This document shows positions 44,035-56,418 of a DNA stretch of 64,000 bases, one piece after another. Under the pieces are notes generated by a model. The model ran no database searches. It saw nothing but the letters and a program-made list of their open reading frames with translations, and was not told the DNA's origin. Within the stretch, counting starts at the first letter, position 1; each line of letters starts with the position of its first letter. A program made the position numbers and the translations under genes. The stretch is taken from contig NC_085886.1 of assembly GCF_035222275.1 (NCBI RefSeq), positions 2,728,001-2,792,000 of the forward strand. Reading direction: 5' to 3'. This stretch comes from Podospora bellae-mahoneyi (lineage: Eukaryota; Ascomycota; Sordariomycetes; Sordariales; Podosporaceae).

Positions 44035-46887
44035 GGTGGAGGTGGTTGTGTCCTGGGAGGGCTCAAGGGTAGCAGGATAGCAGCGAGTCTAGAATGATGC
44101 GGGTTGAGACGTAGGTTGAGACGTAGGTTGAGAGGATAAGCCAAGTAGGTGGCGGCTAGAACAGATGGTTTGGTGTGTTTTCGGTAGAGAGGGTAAAACG
44201 CAAAGTCTGGGGAGATCACAAAAGGGCTGTGAACAGTCGAGAGTCGAGTTGGCCTCTCCTCGAGAAGTCTGCGGCTTCCTGCGATGCAGGAACTAACCAC
44301 GTTTACAGGCGCGGTTGACCAACATGACGACCTTAAGGAAGAGGTGAACGGTGGGGGAAGTAGCAATGCGGGCGGGCAGCTGGTCGCGAAGGTAAGCGGT
44401 AGTGGTGGTGGCTGAAGGCGATAGATATCTTGGGTAGTAGGTAGCTGCCCAGAACAGGTGGAATCCCGGCGGTGAGCGAACAGGACTTGGCAGGGTCGTA
44501 AACGGTGCAGAGTGAATTAAAATCTCCTATCTGGGGTAGCAGTTTCTTGGTAGGGTAATGGCCCTTCGGAGCAAGTTAAAATAAGGCGAGCAGAGCGTCA
44601 AGCGATGGACGTAGATGACCTTTTTGTTCGCTGTAGCGCTGTAGCGGCGTGGTGGCTGACAACTTAAACCAACAGTTTAAGTGCCAAGGAAAAGATTCAA
44701 GAAGTAGAGATCCGAGGGACGGTTGCCAAGGTGCCAAGTTGCCAAGCTACTTGGTCCCGGTGTTGGTGAGCATTTGAGGCGTGGGTCCAGACCGCGCACC
44801 CCGGTCAATGGTGCGCTTTGGCAGCAGGACCTCTGGGACACGTGGGGGCGATGAACAAAATGTGAGGACAACCAACCAAGAGCAACACTTGATTCTGTCA
44901 ACAGCAATACCACTGTATGTACGGATATCTTTATATCTCCATGTTGTCTACCTGCTCCCGTCTTGTGTCTCGATTTTCCCCGCGCTCTTTGCTCCCTCCC
45001 GAGCAGCGCTTGCGGATCAATGGAATTTTTGCACAGCCTCCCAGCCAAGATCTCCCAAGCTTTCCATCCGGCGGGCAACATCCAGCATCGGGAAAACGCC
45101 CTGAAAGCGGTCTCGCTGGCAAAGGAGAATAATCAGAGGGCAGTGCCAATTGCACAGCATTAGCGTCCTGTGCTCCCTAAGAGCGAGCATCACGCTTGTT
45201 CAAACAACCTCGGAAAGTTTGCATCATGGATCAGAAATATAAAAAAATTCCACCAGCGAGTGTCAGTGTTTCACGGTCTTCGATATGCACCCTGCGACAG
45301 GGGTGTCCATCGCCAAGCCAACCAACCGGGATCCCGTCCATTACTGTTGTCTCGACAATGTCGTCACTGTTAAGAACCACGATGTCGGATGAAGATCAGA
45401 GGGGAGCACGGTCTAGAACTGCAACCTCAAGCTTACTCTGATGATATACGACACGGCATATTCCCTTCCGCCGAAGCTTCACAAACACCACACCGCTGAC
45501 ATGCAACACTTAGTTATATGCGCAATTTTGTTTCCGTTCTTGCTTCAGTAACAACCCCGCATGAGATGGGTATGACAAGACAAGCTTTGTTCGGAAGGAC
45601 CAGATGACGGGATGGGGACTCAACTGAGGGCGGCACAAAGGGCACCGAGATGGCGCTACAACAGACACAACACACACCCGAGCCACACCCAACTGCCGCC
45701 TGCTCCTTTTTCGGTACTGGTTCTGATACGCCACTTGTCTCCTCCCTAGAGATCCTTCAGTGTGTAACTCTCGGAACATACCACCATCACCACCACCACC
45801 TCCTCCACCATCTCCACCACACTCTGGGTTTGTTTCATGTCACCACAGTCGGCAACTTTGAGATTGGCTTGCTTGTCTCCGAAAGTAGTATGTATAACTT
45901 GGTACCGGACTGAGGGCTCGTGATCATTTTTGTGATATGTTGTCACGACTGTTGGGGGTGAGGTTGGTGGGCTTCAACTTGCAAATGGGAGCGGAAGTAG
46001 CTCTGTGGGATATATATCAAACAAATGGTTTTCTTGCGATATCGCATCTTCCACGGCATGACTGCGTTTTGAAGCAAGTTGGGCAGCTCTTGATGGCCGC
46101 GCCGCTGGGCAGGCAGCAATTTGGGAAGCTTGCATATTTCTCCCAAGTCCAAAGTTCAGATGGACAACTCCCATTTGGTGTCAAGCACACCTAACTAACA
46201 CCCCTGATTGCTCACCTGGCTCAACATAAGCAACGGTCAACACTGTCAGGTGCCTGAATCTCTCAAGAGCCGAAAGACTTTCCCGTACAAACTGGAATCT
46301 TTACGGCCGCTGGATTGGAAAAACCCAATTACTCAAAGACCAACAACACACACTGACAAGACATCAAACACCTCAGCCATCGTGATAACTTGCATGCCAC
46401 AAACGCCCAAAGTGGGTAGGGATGCCAACTGACATCTGGTCAACCTCGAATATGCCCAATGGCTCGTGGTGAGCTACTTTACGGCCGCCCAGTGACCTAC
46501 ACAGTAGCTCTTTACCACACATGATCTCCAAAGATGTTAGTAGGCTTGTTGTTTTGTTCATAGCGTGCCAGGTTACCAACAGGAGCCAATATGTTGCTGT
46601 TGGCCATTAAGCCTCTAGGTAGCCAGGCTGTACAACCCGCCAAACCTGAAATTGAGGAACATCGCAAAACATTTTTATCAACTTGATCCAGCTGCATACA
46701 TAGAGAAAGAGAGCCCACTTGTTTGACCACAACACTGCACGAGCATTTTATTTTTCCCAAGTTCTATATCATCATGTCAACCTTGATTTTATTGTCTAAC
46801 CCGCAAGAACCTTTTTACATCTCATCTATTCTTACACTCCCATCTATATATATATATACTTTATGTACCTAAACTGGCCCCCCAAGC
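44035..46887. other. Long gene-poor stretch between TRK and the PPR gene
   Basis: About 2.85 kb. Close to TRK there is a direct repeat of GTTGAGACGTAG (44104-44130) in its likely 5' region. Elsewhere I see only short frames without domains on either strand, and no terminal repeats or transposase-like sequence. Confidence 0.45.
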
Positions 46888-49830
46888 CTAATTCATAACC
46901 CCTGCGCTCTCAGCAATATACCAAAACCTATGCTTCCACCACCTAGCCGTCATCACCAACTCGCCTTCGTTCCTCCCCATCCCTGCCCCAGGCCTGACAG
47001 ACTCCAACCTCATCCCCCCCTTCCCGTCCTTCACCCCATCAACAACAACCAAATCCTCCCTCACCTCCCTCGCCCTCCTCACCAACCTCCTCGCCCCCTC
47101 CCGATCCCCACTGTTCAGCAACGCGACCAAATAATCACACAGCATCCCAAACGTCATCCCCACCTCCTTCTCCCCCTCAAACTCCTTCCGGAAAACCTCC
47201 TTCGCCTTCTCCACCTCCCCAGCCTGACAAAACCCACTGATGACCCTCTCCCAAAAAACCCTGTCCACATTCGCCTTTGGCCCGTGAAGACGTCTGTTCT
47301 TGATCAAATCAGCCACCGCCTTCGAGTTGGGCGGGTTCTGATTGAAAAAGTGTTCCGCCAACATGGTGTAGATATGCGGCGTCGGCTCCAACCCAGACTG
47401 CAAAATCTGCCCATACACCGCCTTGAGCGTCTCCTTCCCCTCCTCCCCCTGATCAACCAGCAGCTTGATAATCTTGGCATAAATCATCATATTCGCCCTT
47501 ATCCCACTAGCCTCCATCTCCGTGATAAACTTCCTCACATGCGCGAGCTGCTCGTCCTTCGGCCGGTCAGCATAATTCCTCATCGTGCCCTCGAACAGAA
47601 TCGTGAACGTCGCGGCATCCGCCTCAATCCCGGCGTCCTGCATCTGAGACAGCAGCCTCCGAATGCCAGGGATATCCATCTTGAGAACCAACGGCCGAAG
47701 CAGGATGTTGAATGTATGGATATCAGGGTTAATCCCCTGCTTCCCCGCCCACGCAAGCACAGTCATGACATCCTTTTGCCTGTTCGCTTTGAGCAGGCCC
47801 GATATCGCGGCATTGACAGGCTCGATAGACGGCTTGACCGCCACAAGCGGATTCTTCTCCCTGCTCGCCCACGTCCTCTCCATATCCACCAACGCCCTGA
47901 TCCCCCCTTCCGCATCCCCGGATTTGAACAACCCCGCCACGCGAGACGTCCAGATATGCGTATCCAGCTTCACCCCAGCCGTGATCAAATTCTCCCACAT
48001 CTTATCCAGCGCCCCCTTGGACCGAGCCCTGCTACATCCCTCAATCAGCGCGCTCCAGGTCCTGATCGTAGGCTTGACATTAACCCTGTGCATGCTCTCC
48101 CAGACATGGTTCGTCAGTTCCGTCTGCCTGAGCTGCATAAACGCCTGAATAAAATAGTCAAACAAAGTCGGATCCTCACTCATGACTCTGATCCTCTCCT
48201 CGTCCGGGTTCTTGTCCGGTCCCCAAAAGTCAACCCACGCCGCCTTCACCTCTCGAAGGTTGGCCCTCTTGAGAGCGGTTCCAATCCTGCGGTGGATCCT
48301 CTCCCGGTGTTGACGCCGCTCCGCCTCCGGAGACCTCACCCGCATGTACCAAATGTGATTGCTGTCTTCCTCGCCGAGGTCACGGATGTACCTGAGCAGA
48401 TCCTGATACTCGGCAAAGTTATACTCTAGATCCCGATCATTCGGCGGTTTCGCCCGCGTCAGGACATTTTTCATCATCTTGGTAAACATCGAGGCTTGAT
48501 CCCTCGTCTGGTAATTGGTGTTGATGCGGTCGGTGAGCATTCGATACGTCGCATAGGCTGCCCAGCTGATGTTGTACCGAGAGGTGTTCAGCTGCAGTTT
48601 TTCAGGGGACAGTGAAATAAAGAGCTGAGTATAAGGCACTGCCAAGCTCGTCTCCAAGCCATGAACTGTTTCATGGAGCGTCTTCGTATCAGGCGTCGGA
48701 GCGGCATTTCGTCGAGGCACTTCTTTCAGGAACCCGGGGTTGTGCTCGATGAAAACGTCCCACGACTGCAGCAGGTCTCTTATGAGGATTGCGCGGTTGG
48801 CCATGGCGGCCTCATAGTCTTGCAACGTCGGAAAGGCATCTGGTGTTGTCTCCTGCCGGGTGATGTGCTGGACCAACGTGAGAATCAGTTTGCCCCAGGC
48901 GACATAGTACAAATTGGACAGCCCAAACGTGACTTCGGTGATACGCGAGACAGAGGGAAGCCTGGGGTCGTCCGGGTTGGCAATCTTGACTTTTGTGAGA
49001 TAGCTCAGAAAATCGCGAGCCACTTCGTCCTTCATGAGTTCGCGTATGCCGACCTTGGCCACCATCAGTGGCTGCAGTTTCTCCTCGAAAAAGGCAAGGG
49101 CGGCCTCGTAGTCATGGTCGACAGTCATCATCTGCTTCAACTTGGCCACATCTTCGAAAAATTCAAGGCTGCTGCCCACGGGACTGATGTTGATGCCCTC
49201 CTTCTCTTCTCGTGTCTCTTCCTGTGCGTTGTGCGTTTCCGATATTGGCTGGGGGTTCTCTGGTTCCTCTGCTGCTTCTAAAACCTCGGGTGTCTCTTGT
49301 GCTTCTGGTGTCTCGATTTTATCGGCCGCCTCTGTCGTTTCCATGACGGCTTGTTCCACTATCGTCTCCTTGCTCTCTGGCATCGGCGCTGGCTCTATCC
49401 TCTCTGGTGCCTCAGCTGGAGCCGAGACCGGCGCAGGCTGGGCTGCTTGAGGCCCCGAGGGCGAAGAGAGTTTGACACTGCGAGTACTTGGTCCACTCGG
49501 CTTGATCGACGGCACAGAAGGAGCTGGTGGTGCGGGAGTAGGTGGAGGTCGGACTGGACCATCTGGTTGCGCTATATCCCCAAGAATGGACCTAAACATG
49601 GCCACGGCAGCGACACGTTTTCTCGAGGCAGCCTCGAGTAGATCGGACGGTGGTTCGGGTTCTTCATGTTGCTGCCGGGTGCTGTTCGTAGCTGTTCGAG
49701 CAGGTCTCGGTCTGGGGCTGGAGTTGGAGCTATAACTTCGTGGTGTTGAAGGACGAGGACCCCGCCCTCTGACGGCGGCCAGCAGCTGGACTTCGCATCG
49801 TAGACAGACGTTCCTCCCAAGATCGCGCAT
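46888..49830 (-). CDS. Mitochondrial pentatricopeptide-repeat (PPR) protein
   Basis: Single exon, 980 aa. The start MRDLGRNVCLRCEVQLLAAV carries the CLRC element common in fungal mitochondrial proteins, followed by an Arg/Ser-rich, acid-poor stretch typical of a targeting peptide. Residues about 50-220 are low-complexity (Pro/Ser, then Glu/Ala/Thr). PPR-type helix pairs fill about residues 560-900: PTIRTWSALIEGCSRARSKG, then INPDIHTFNILLRPLVLKMD, GIEADAATFTILFEGTMRN, GIRANMMIYAKIIKLLVDQG and GLEPTPHIYTMLAEHFFNQ. Such proteins bind mitochondrial mRNAs and help their processing or translation; Neurospora CYA-5 is a known example of similar size, but I cannot prove orthology. It diverges from the histidine phosphatase gene with 305 bp between starts. 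Confidence 0.85.
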   Translation of the reverse strand: MRDLGRNVCLRCEVQLLAAVRGRGPRPSTPRSYSSNSSPRPRPARTATNSTRQQHEEPEPPSDLLEAASRKRVAAVAMFRSILGDIAQPDGPVRPPPTPAPPAPSVPSIKPSGPSTRSVKLSSPSGPQAAQPAPVSAPAEAPERIEPAPMPESKETIVEQAVMETTEAADKIETPEAQETPEVLEAAEEPENPQPISETHNAQEETREEKEGINISPVGSSLEFFEDVAKLKQMMTVDHDYEAALAFFEEKLQPLMVAKVGIRELMKDEVARDFLSYLTKVKIANPDDPRLPSVSRITEVTFGLSNLYYVAWGKLILTLVQHITRQETTPDAFPTLQDYEAAMANRAILIRDLLQSWDVFIEHNPGFLKEVPRRNAAPTPDTKTLHETVHGLETSLAVPYTQLFISLSPEKLQLNTSRYNISWAAYATYRMLTDRINTNYQTRDQASMFTKMMKNVLTRAKPPNDRDLEYNFAEYQDLLRYIRDLGEEDSNHIWYMRVRSPEAERRQHRERIHRRIGTALKRANLREVKAAWVDFWGPDKNPDEERIRVMSEDPTLFDYFIQAFMQLRQTELTNHVWESMHRVNVKPTIRTWSALIEGCSRARSKGALDKMWENLITAGVKLDTHIWTSRVAGLFKSGDAEGGIRALVDMERTWASREKNPLVAVKPSIEPVNAAISGLLKANRQKDVMTVLAWAGKQGINPDIHTFNILLRPLVLKMDIPGIRRLLSQMQDAGIEADAATFTILFEGTMRNYADRPKDEQLAHVRKFITEMEASGIRANMMIYAKIIKLLVDQGEEGKETLKAVYGQILQSGLEPTPHIYTMLAEHFFNQNPPNSKAVADLIKNRRLHGPKANVDRVFWERVISGFCQAGEVEKAKEVFRKEFEGEKEVGMTFGMLCDYLVALLNSGDREGARRLVRRAREVREDLVVVDGVKDGKGGMRLESVRPGAGMGRNEGELVMTARWWKHRFWYIAESAGVMN

Positions 49831-50135
49831 GTTCAGTTTTGAATGCGCCGACCTTTTGTCGCCTGCGATTGCGAGTTGTGTCGAGGTTTACATATAAAAA
49901 TAAGCTCTAGCTTTCAAATTTTGGGGACAAAAGCAAAACGGCCAAAGCCAATTGGGGGGGGACCAGGAACAAAAATGCCCCACATCCCCCACATTTCGAC
50001 AACAGGCAGCATCCATTGACATGCTTGGCACCCGAGGGTACCCCCAAAGGGGCAACTTGGTCTCCCGATACGTCATTGTAACCTTTGACCTGATATCTTG
50101 GTGATATTCATCTTATCATATCAACAAATATCAAG
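49831..50135. promoter_or_regulatory. Divergent promoter, PPR gene (-) / histidine phosphatase (+)
   Basis: 305 bp. A CCAAT box is visible near 49948. No gene seen. Confidence 0.4.
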
Positions 50136-51714
50136 ATGACCACCCTCCAACCCCGGCCGCCGTATACCGATGCCGAGCTGCAGAAGCTCTACCCCCCCAA
50201 CCTGGACCTGCAGCTCGTCCAGATCCTCATGCGCCATGTAAGTCATTCCTTCACCGTCCTATACCACGAACCCAACATACGTCTAACCAACCCCCCCGTC
50301 CAATCCCCCAGGGCGAACGCACCCCCGTCTCCCCCCGCTTCCAAAACACCGGCCTCCCCCCCTTCTGGCCCTACTGCACCTCAGTCCGCCAAATAACCTC
50401 CACCATCCTCTCCCCCTCTTCTTCCTCTCTCACAACCCTCCAATGGACCCGCCGCCTCGAGACCTTTTCGCGGGAATCCGACTCCCCCACCCTCGCCCTC
50501 TCCTCCACCTCCCACCCAGACAACATCTGCGACATGGGCACCCTGACCGACCTAGGCCGGCAAACAACCTCCTCCCTCGGCGCCCGCCTCCGGGACCTCT
50601 ACATCACCCGCTTAGGCTTCCTCCCCCCGGCAATAACCTCCCCCTCCCAAATCTACCTCCGCACCACCCCCGTCCCTCGCGCGTTGGAATCCCTCCAACA
50701 GACATTTTCTACCCTCTACCCCCCTAACACGCGCCTTCCCTCCCCTGAAACGGGCATCTTCCCTACACCGGTCATCATCACGCGGGCACATGCGGATGAA
50801 ACGCTTTACCCCAACGATGGCAACTGCAGGCGCTTTGCGGCTTTGTCACGGGCTTTTGCGCAGAGGGCGGCGGATAGACATAACAACACGCCTGACATGG
50901 AATACCTCAACCAGCTGATAGGCAAGTGGATGGACGGGGGGAAGGTGGCGGTTGACAGCAGGCCGAGACTTTCTGGTGTGATGGATACGATTAATGCTAC
51001 TTTGGCGCATGGGCCCGAGACAAGACTACCGAAGGAGTTTTATGATGAAAAGGCGAGGGGGATAATCGAAAAGATTGGGGTGGAGGAGTGGTTTCAGGGT
51101 TACAGAGAGTCGGAAGAGTATAGGAGGTTGGGGATTGGGGGGTTGGTCGGGGATTTGGTTGAGCGGATGGTTAAGAGTGTGGAGGGGAGGGGTGATGGGG
51201 TGAGGTTTGGGTTGCTTGGGTGTCATGATACTACGCTTGCGGGGATGCTGGCGAGTTTGGGGGCTTTTGAGACGGAGAGGTGGGTGCCGTTTACTAGTCA
51301 TGTTGCTATTGAGTTGTTTAGGGATAATATGAAAGGGGAAAGGGAAAGGGGGGGGTGGTTTAGGGGTTTGTTTGGAAAGGGGAAAGAGATTGGGAGACGG
51401 CCGGCGGAGGAGTTGGGGGAAGAGGAGAAGAAGAAGTTGGAGGGGTATTATGTTAGGTTGAGGTATAATGATGAGGTGGTTACTGTGCCGGGGTGTAGGA
51501 TGGAGGGGAGACATTTGGAGGGGGATGAGTCGTTTTGTACTCTGGTGAGTGAGACTTGATGTGTTTGGGATGGGTGAGTTTGCTGACTGGGATGTAGGCT
51601 GCCTTTAAGGAGATTGTGGATAAGTTCACGCCCAAGAACTGGAAGCAGGAATGTCGGATGGGGAGAGGGGAGACGGTTTCTTTGCCGAAGGTGCCGGAGC
51701 CGGCTGGGTATTGA
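50136..51714 (+). CDS. Histidine acid phosphatase family protein, intracellular type
   Basis: Exons are 50136-50237, 50312-51544 and 51598-51714 (introns of 74 and 53 nt), giving 483 aa. Splicing of intron 1 creates the catalytic motif exactly at the junction: LMRH then GERTPVSPRF, i.e. RHGERTP. The second catalytic element, LLGCHDTTLAGMLASLG, carries the HD proton donor. TLTDLGRQTTSSLGARLRDL also fits the family. There is no signal peptide (MTTLQPRPPYTDAELQKLYP), unlike secreted phytases and acid phosphatases, so it resembles the cytosolic or mitochondrial ACP6-like group. The substrate is unknown. Codons are C-rich in the first third and strongly G-rich in the last half. Confidence 0.85.
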
Positions 51715-52924
51715 TGGCTTTGAGACTGTGGGAGCATGAGTAGATGCATTTGGCCGAGTGCGTAGGCTGGAGCTGGGTGGTTGCATATGGTAGGAAACCA
51801 TCGTACATTATCATCACATGAAAGCACACCTTCTAAAGCTCAGCTATGCCTTGAGTTTCTGAGTGCCAGTCCTGGGGTTTGGCAATCATATTACATCCTC
51901 TTGTGTGTGTGTTGATGAAGTTCAACCACTGGGGTGTAGTATGTGGCTTGGTCGGTGTCCGAACGGACGAAAGAAACAGCATCTGACCAAACAATAAAGG
52001 GGGAGTTAAAAGCGGGAAGGAACGTGTGTCTTGATCATCATTGGTTGTTTACGGGTGAGGCTCGAGTCTATATTGACCACATCTCTTTTCCTGCTCCCTC
52101 GGGAGAGAGCGATGAGCGGCCTCCCTCGGACTTTTTTTACTGTGAATTTCCATGTTTTGACTTGCTGAAGACCGAACAGCAAGTACGAGCTGAACGAGAT
52201 TCGGAATACTCCTTGTTCTGGAGTAAAGAGTTGCGGTTGCGTAGGTTATGTGTGACTGGAGCGAAGGTTCAGCTGGCATTTGTACACTCTCTCTTGGCGC
52301 AGGGGACTGTAGGCAAAGTAGCAGCTTGTAACCAGTTGGGGAGATACCCTGGATTTAAACTTGACATCGGTCTTTTTGGAGGTGGCTCTGCCAGGAGAGT
52401 TTGATTTTGAGAAGAGTAGGATCTGCAGTATCATTATTGAGACATTTGTAGGTCGGATCCGCTTGAGAGTCTGCCTGAGAGTGATCCTGGACATGCTGCT
52501 GATGTCAGCTGTGATGAAAGGATAAGGCGAGGGAGATGATTCCATGACAAGTAGCTAAAGTTTTCATGATAAATCACCTGTAAGAAAGTAGAGAGATAGT
52601 ACCTTGACCTAAACACTTGAATCTCAATATAATATATATTAAGCCGTCTCAAATGTTGATGTATGCCATACATCATCTAAAATCTATTTACCACCCAACC
52701 AAACCCAAAGTCTCTGGAAGAAATAAACCGAAAAGGCAACGTAAAACAACAAAAGCAGTGAGAAGCGTCCAAAGCCCAAACAGGATATCAGTATATATAC
52801 CAAAGAAAAGAAGAACAGAACCCCCACTCGTCCAGTAAAGGAATACCTTCTCTAGTACAGCCCCACACAGTCCCGCTGTATTCTCTCTCTCTCTCTCTCT
52901 CTCTCTACAAATCCCATTTCCCCC
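51715..52924. other. Convergent intergenic stretch, no gene called
   Basis: 1.2 kb between two 3' ends. A plus-strand frame at 51943-52404 (153 codons, no ATG at its start) has no recognisable domain. A CT tract lies at 52882-52906, just past the Zn(II)2Cys6 stop. Confidence 0.45.
52882..52906. repeat. (CT)n microsatellite
   Basis: CT dinucleotide tract in the 3' flank of the Zn(II)2Cys6 gene. Confidence 0.95.
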
Positions 52925-54805
52925 TCAAAAACTCACATAATCAACCCACCCCCTCCCCCCAACAACCTCTCCAATATCCCTCCCCCTTCCTTGCACCCTC
53001 TCCCTCAACCCCCTCACCCACCCCATCTCCAACCTCCCGTCCCCGCCAACCATAACCCCCTCATCCCACCCAGTCATCATCCCAGGCAGCTCACCATAAA
53101 ACCAGTCCAGAACCTCAACAACCCACCCCACCAAATCCGGCTGCGCAGCCCCCTGCAAAACCCAATATCCCCCCCGACAGACACTCTCCGCCACCCCCCT
53201 CGTCTCCTTCCACCCCCACCTCATCGGGTCAACGCCCGCTAGCTTCCTGGATAAAGCAACTTCCACCCCTATTGGGCCGTCGATTACCGCCTCAAACAAA
53301 ACCCAATACAGCCTCCACATCTTCGGCCAAAGCAGTACCAACCCCGACCAGTAAAACAACAACCCAAGCCCAGTCTGTGTATCCCTAAACGCAAACGTTT
53401 CCATAAACGGAATCTCCGGTTGGTATGGCAGGGTGGCTGGGTCCGCTATCCAGAATGCTGACCGGGGGAGGGAGGTGAACCATGCTGAAAGTCGGAGTTC
53501 AATATCCATCATGTTTGACAAGAGGTCTTGGGCAAGTAACCGGCGGGAGAGGGTGGGGGGGGTGTCAGGGGAGGTGATACTGTTGAATCTGGCGAACAAG
53601 GCCGGGAGGAGGGATAGGAGGGACAAGAGATTGTCGAGCGGGGATGGGGGGTGGGATTCATAGGGTGTGGTTTGCCATTCTGGACTTGACAAAAAGGTTG
53701 GCGTGGAGGAGAGGAGGGCCGTCCAGATTGCTGCTGGGCGGTAGATGCGAGCGAAGAAGTGGTGGTTTGGAAACTGACGAAACCCGGAGGGGCCGAGGCG
53801 GCGGACGGTGGAGGTTTGGAGGGAGGGGTCTTTCCATGGTGGGAGGGTGGGGTTGTATGTGATGGAGTTGTTGTGCTAGACGTCACATCACGGGTTAGAA
53901 TGGGAGAGGGGAAGGGAGGAGATGGGGGGGTGGGGGGAAAGGGACAGATACCTCGTAGAGAAACATGAATATACTATCCGTCTGCGTTCCTTGACCTCCT
54001 CTGGATTCGCTCGGTGGTGCAAGGTGGACCATACACTGCGAGAACAGCTGGAACTCGTCCTCCCCGGGGTAGGGCGTCAGATCAGGGGATTGGTAAGTAG
54101 GAAACGACACAAAAATTGTCCGGTTTTGTTCCCCCTCGTCTTCATCGGTGGCGTAGGCTCTGGTTACTGAGCTTAGTGGTGTGAAAAGGGCCGCGATCTG
54201 GACTTGAAAGGTTTGTCCTCCGCAAGAGACTGAAATCAAGTCATCCCATGCCGGCCGAAGGGGCGTGTTGGCTACGAGCTGGAAGCTGCCGGTGTCGTCG
54301 CTTCGTTTGGATGACGACTGCTTTCCGCTGCTCTTTTTGGATTTGACCACCCGGGGAGGGTGCGAGGAACACCGCCCTTGGTCTTCGATTGTACCGATGA
54401 TGAATACCGTCTCGCGCTCGTAGCCGGCGCATTCTCGGCCGCTGTCGAGGCATTTTCTGCAGAGAGGGCGCTCGTTGTCACACTGGAGATGCTGATTAGT
54501 TTCTGAGACTCTTCCAGAAGATGATGGTCATCCTCGAGGTTGGCTATGTGGAAGAAATTACCTTGACTCGACGAACTCGGCAAGCTAGATATCACCGTCA
54601 GCTATGACTCCTCCCACTTAAACCCGACAGCTTGGACGTCAGACTTACTGTTGCAGCCTTTGTATTTTCCTGGAACTCCGACTGTACCGGGGATAGTCAG
54701 CAAGATATCTCCCTGTGTGGACAAGGACAGTACCGTAACTACCCAACAGCCCGTGCTAGGGCCGGTGACGTCTTGCCACAAGGAGAAGTAAGAAAACTCA
54801 CCCAT
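52925..54805 (-). CDS. Zn(II)2Cys6 fungal transcription factor
   Basis: Five exons: 54805..54802, 54681..54649, 54584..54562, 54482..53952 and 53875..52925 (introns 120, 64, 79 and 76 nt), giving 513 aa. The joined start is MVGVPGKYKGCNTCRVRR, then VKCDNERPLCRKCLDSGREC. This is a complete binuclear zinc cluster, C-x2-C-x6-C-x5-C-x2-C-x6-C, spread over exons 2, 3 and 4. The rest shows the usual regulatory-region features, including FLYEHNNSITYNPTLPPWKD and LARIYRP-like helical stretches. The target is unknown. No metabolic cluster adjoins it, so its role cannot be inferred from context. The small 5' exons are supported by GT/AG borders and by restoration of the cluster, but have no independent proof. 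Confidence 0.85.
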
Positions 54806-56418
54806 ATTGATGACTATCGGCTTAGTAGGTATATATGCAGCGACGACTCGGCAGACTGAAACGGCAATAACGACAAAATCAGACAAGACAGATGCTCATG
54901 GTGGTGTGTTCCGCGGCCCATTTGTACTTTATTCTTCCCCCTATGGTTTGCCTTCAGGTAACTCATCCATCAAGGGGGGGGGTTCAGAAAACAAGCCACG
55001 CAATACACCTTTCTTCGTAATCTTCTTGTTGGCTCCAGAATAAACAGGATGATGGGTGATGGGTACACTCTTCGATCCAACAGGTCACTCTTCTAGTACC
55101 CGACGCCGTCCGGCTCATATCGTTGGGTGGTGACTTGGATCGGGACTGCCGTTGGGAAGGGAGAGGGGGGGTCAACTAGGTACTAGAACATCAAAGCTGC
55201 GACTGGGCTACCGTACATGACCTGCAGGTAACTCGTGAAAGATATCTTCAAGTTGGGAAAGCGCGGTTGTTTAGTAACTTTTATTTTCTTGTTGGATCTT
55301 GGAGAGTTCCTAACCAAACGGCGTCTACCTTGGCACTCACCATGACCACATGGTGGTAGGCTGAGATCAACACCCTCCTCCCTCTCTTCGCTTTTTCCAA
55401 CACCCCCCACCCCCTCCTAGCTTGAGAGGCAAGGCCCTGGTGGAAAGAAAGAACGTTGATGCTAGCTGCATGGGGTCATCTGGTGAGAACACGAGCATGC
55501 CCCGTTGGCGTTGAGTCGCAGTCGCGGTATGCGGACCCACGCAGTAAGAACTCACTTGCTTTGAGAGCGGAGTCGGACTCAAAGAAACAATAAGATTGGA
55601 ACTGAGCGGCCGTCATGTGTGGTCTCCCAAACGAGCGGGAGAAAGGGCACTCGGCCAGTTCCAGCCGTACTCCACTAAGAGACAGGTATACTCGGCCGAG
55701 GCTTGAACGAGAAGGAAAAGTCATAGGGCATAGGGCTGAGCATACGGGCATTGCAGCATGGGGCATATGGGATGGTTAGGTGAAGAAGTCGTGCAAGCAT
55801 GTTCGGGATGCAAGCTGAGGTGGCTGACGAGGGGGGACGGTAAGGGGTAAGCCAGCGACAGTTCCATTGGACGAATTGGCTATTGGCCGACTACCAAGTT
55901 TGGCATGCGGCGCAGGCGGGAGCTCCATAGGAGGCCATACATGATCCAATCCAATTATCGCAACCGAACCAATGAAACCAACGAGAAGCACCAACTGCTC
56001 CCCGATGAAGGCATCGCATAACATGGGGCACTGGGCATCTGGAGAGAAACTCGCCGACTGCCTTGAAGGGAGCCGTGAGGGAGCACGCTGCAGTTGTAGG
56101 TAGGTAGGTAGCCTTCGGCGTGTGATGTCGAGATATCCACAGATGGTGTGCACAGGCTGACTCAGTTTAAGCATCTTTTGAACCTTGCATCATCCACACG
56201 GAACAGTTCCGGAATTCGGGTTTCAACTCCGTCATATTAGAGACGACCGTCGACTTTGCCGCGTCGCCTGAAATTTGGGGCCAGCCGCTGTCGAAACTTA
56301 TGTACAAGAACGGTAGGAGGTATCATCAGCGTCGTGGGAGCTTACCAATTAGCACAGCCGTTGTCATGCTGTTGGTAGTGTTGCGTCTCGGATATTGGCG
56401 TGTGCAAGAAATACCTTC
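54806..56418. other. Upstream region of the Zn(II)2Cys6 gene; no gene called
   Basis: 1.6 kb with no domain-bearing frame. A minus-strand frame at 55776-56174 has one hydrophobic stretch (LVLLVGFIGSVAIIGL) but no family match by eye and is left uncalled. GTAG tetranucleotide copies occur near 56096-56111. Confidence 0.45.

Noticed and set aside
46930-48429. 499-codon open frame antisense to the PPR gene
   Set aside because: Pro/His/Arg/Leu-rich shadow of the PPR coding strand, no domain.
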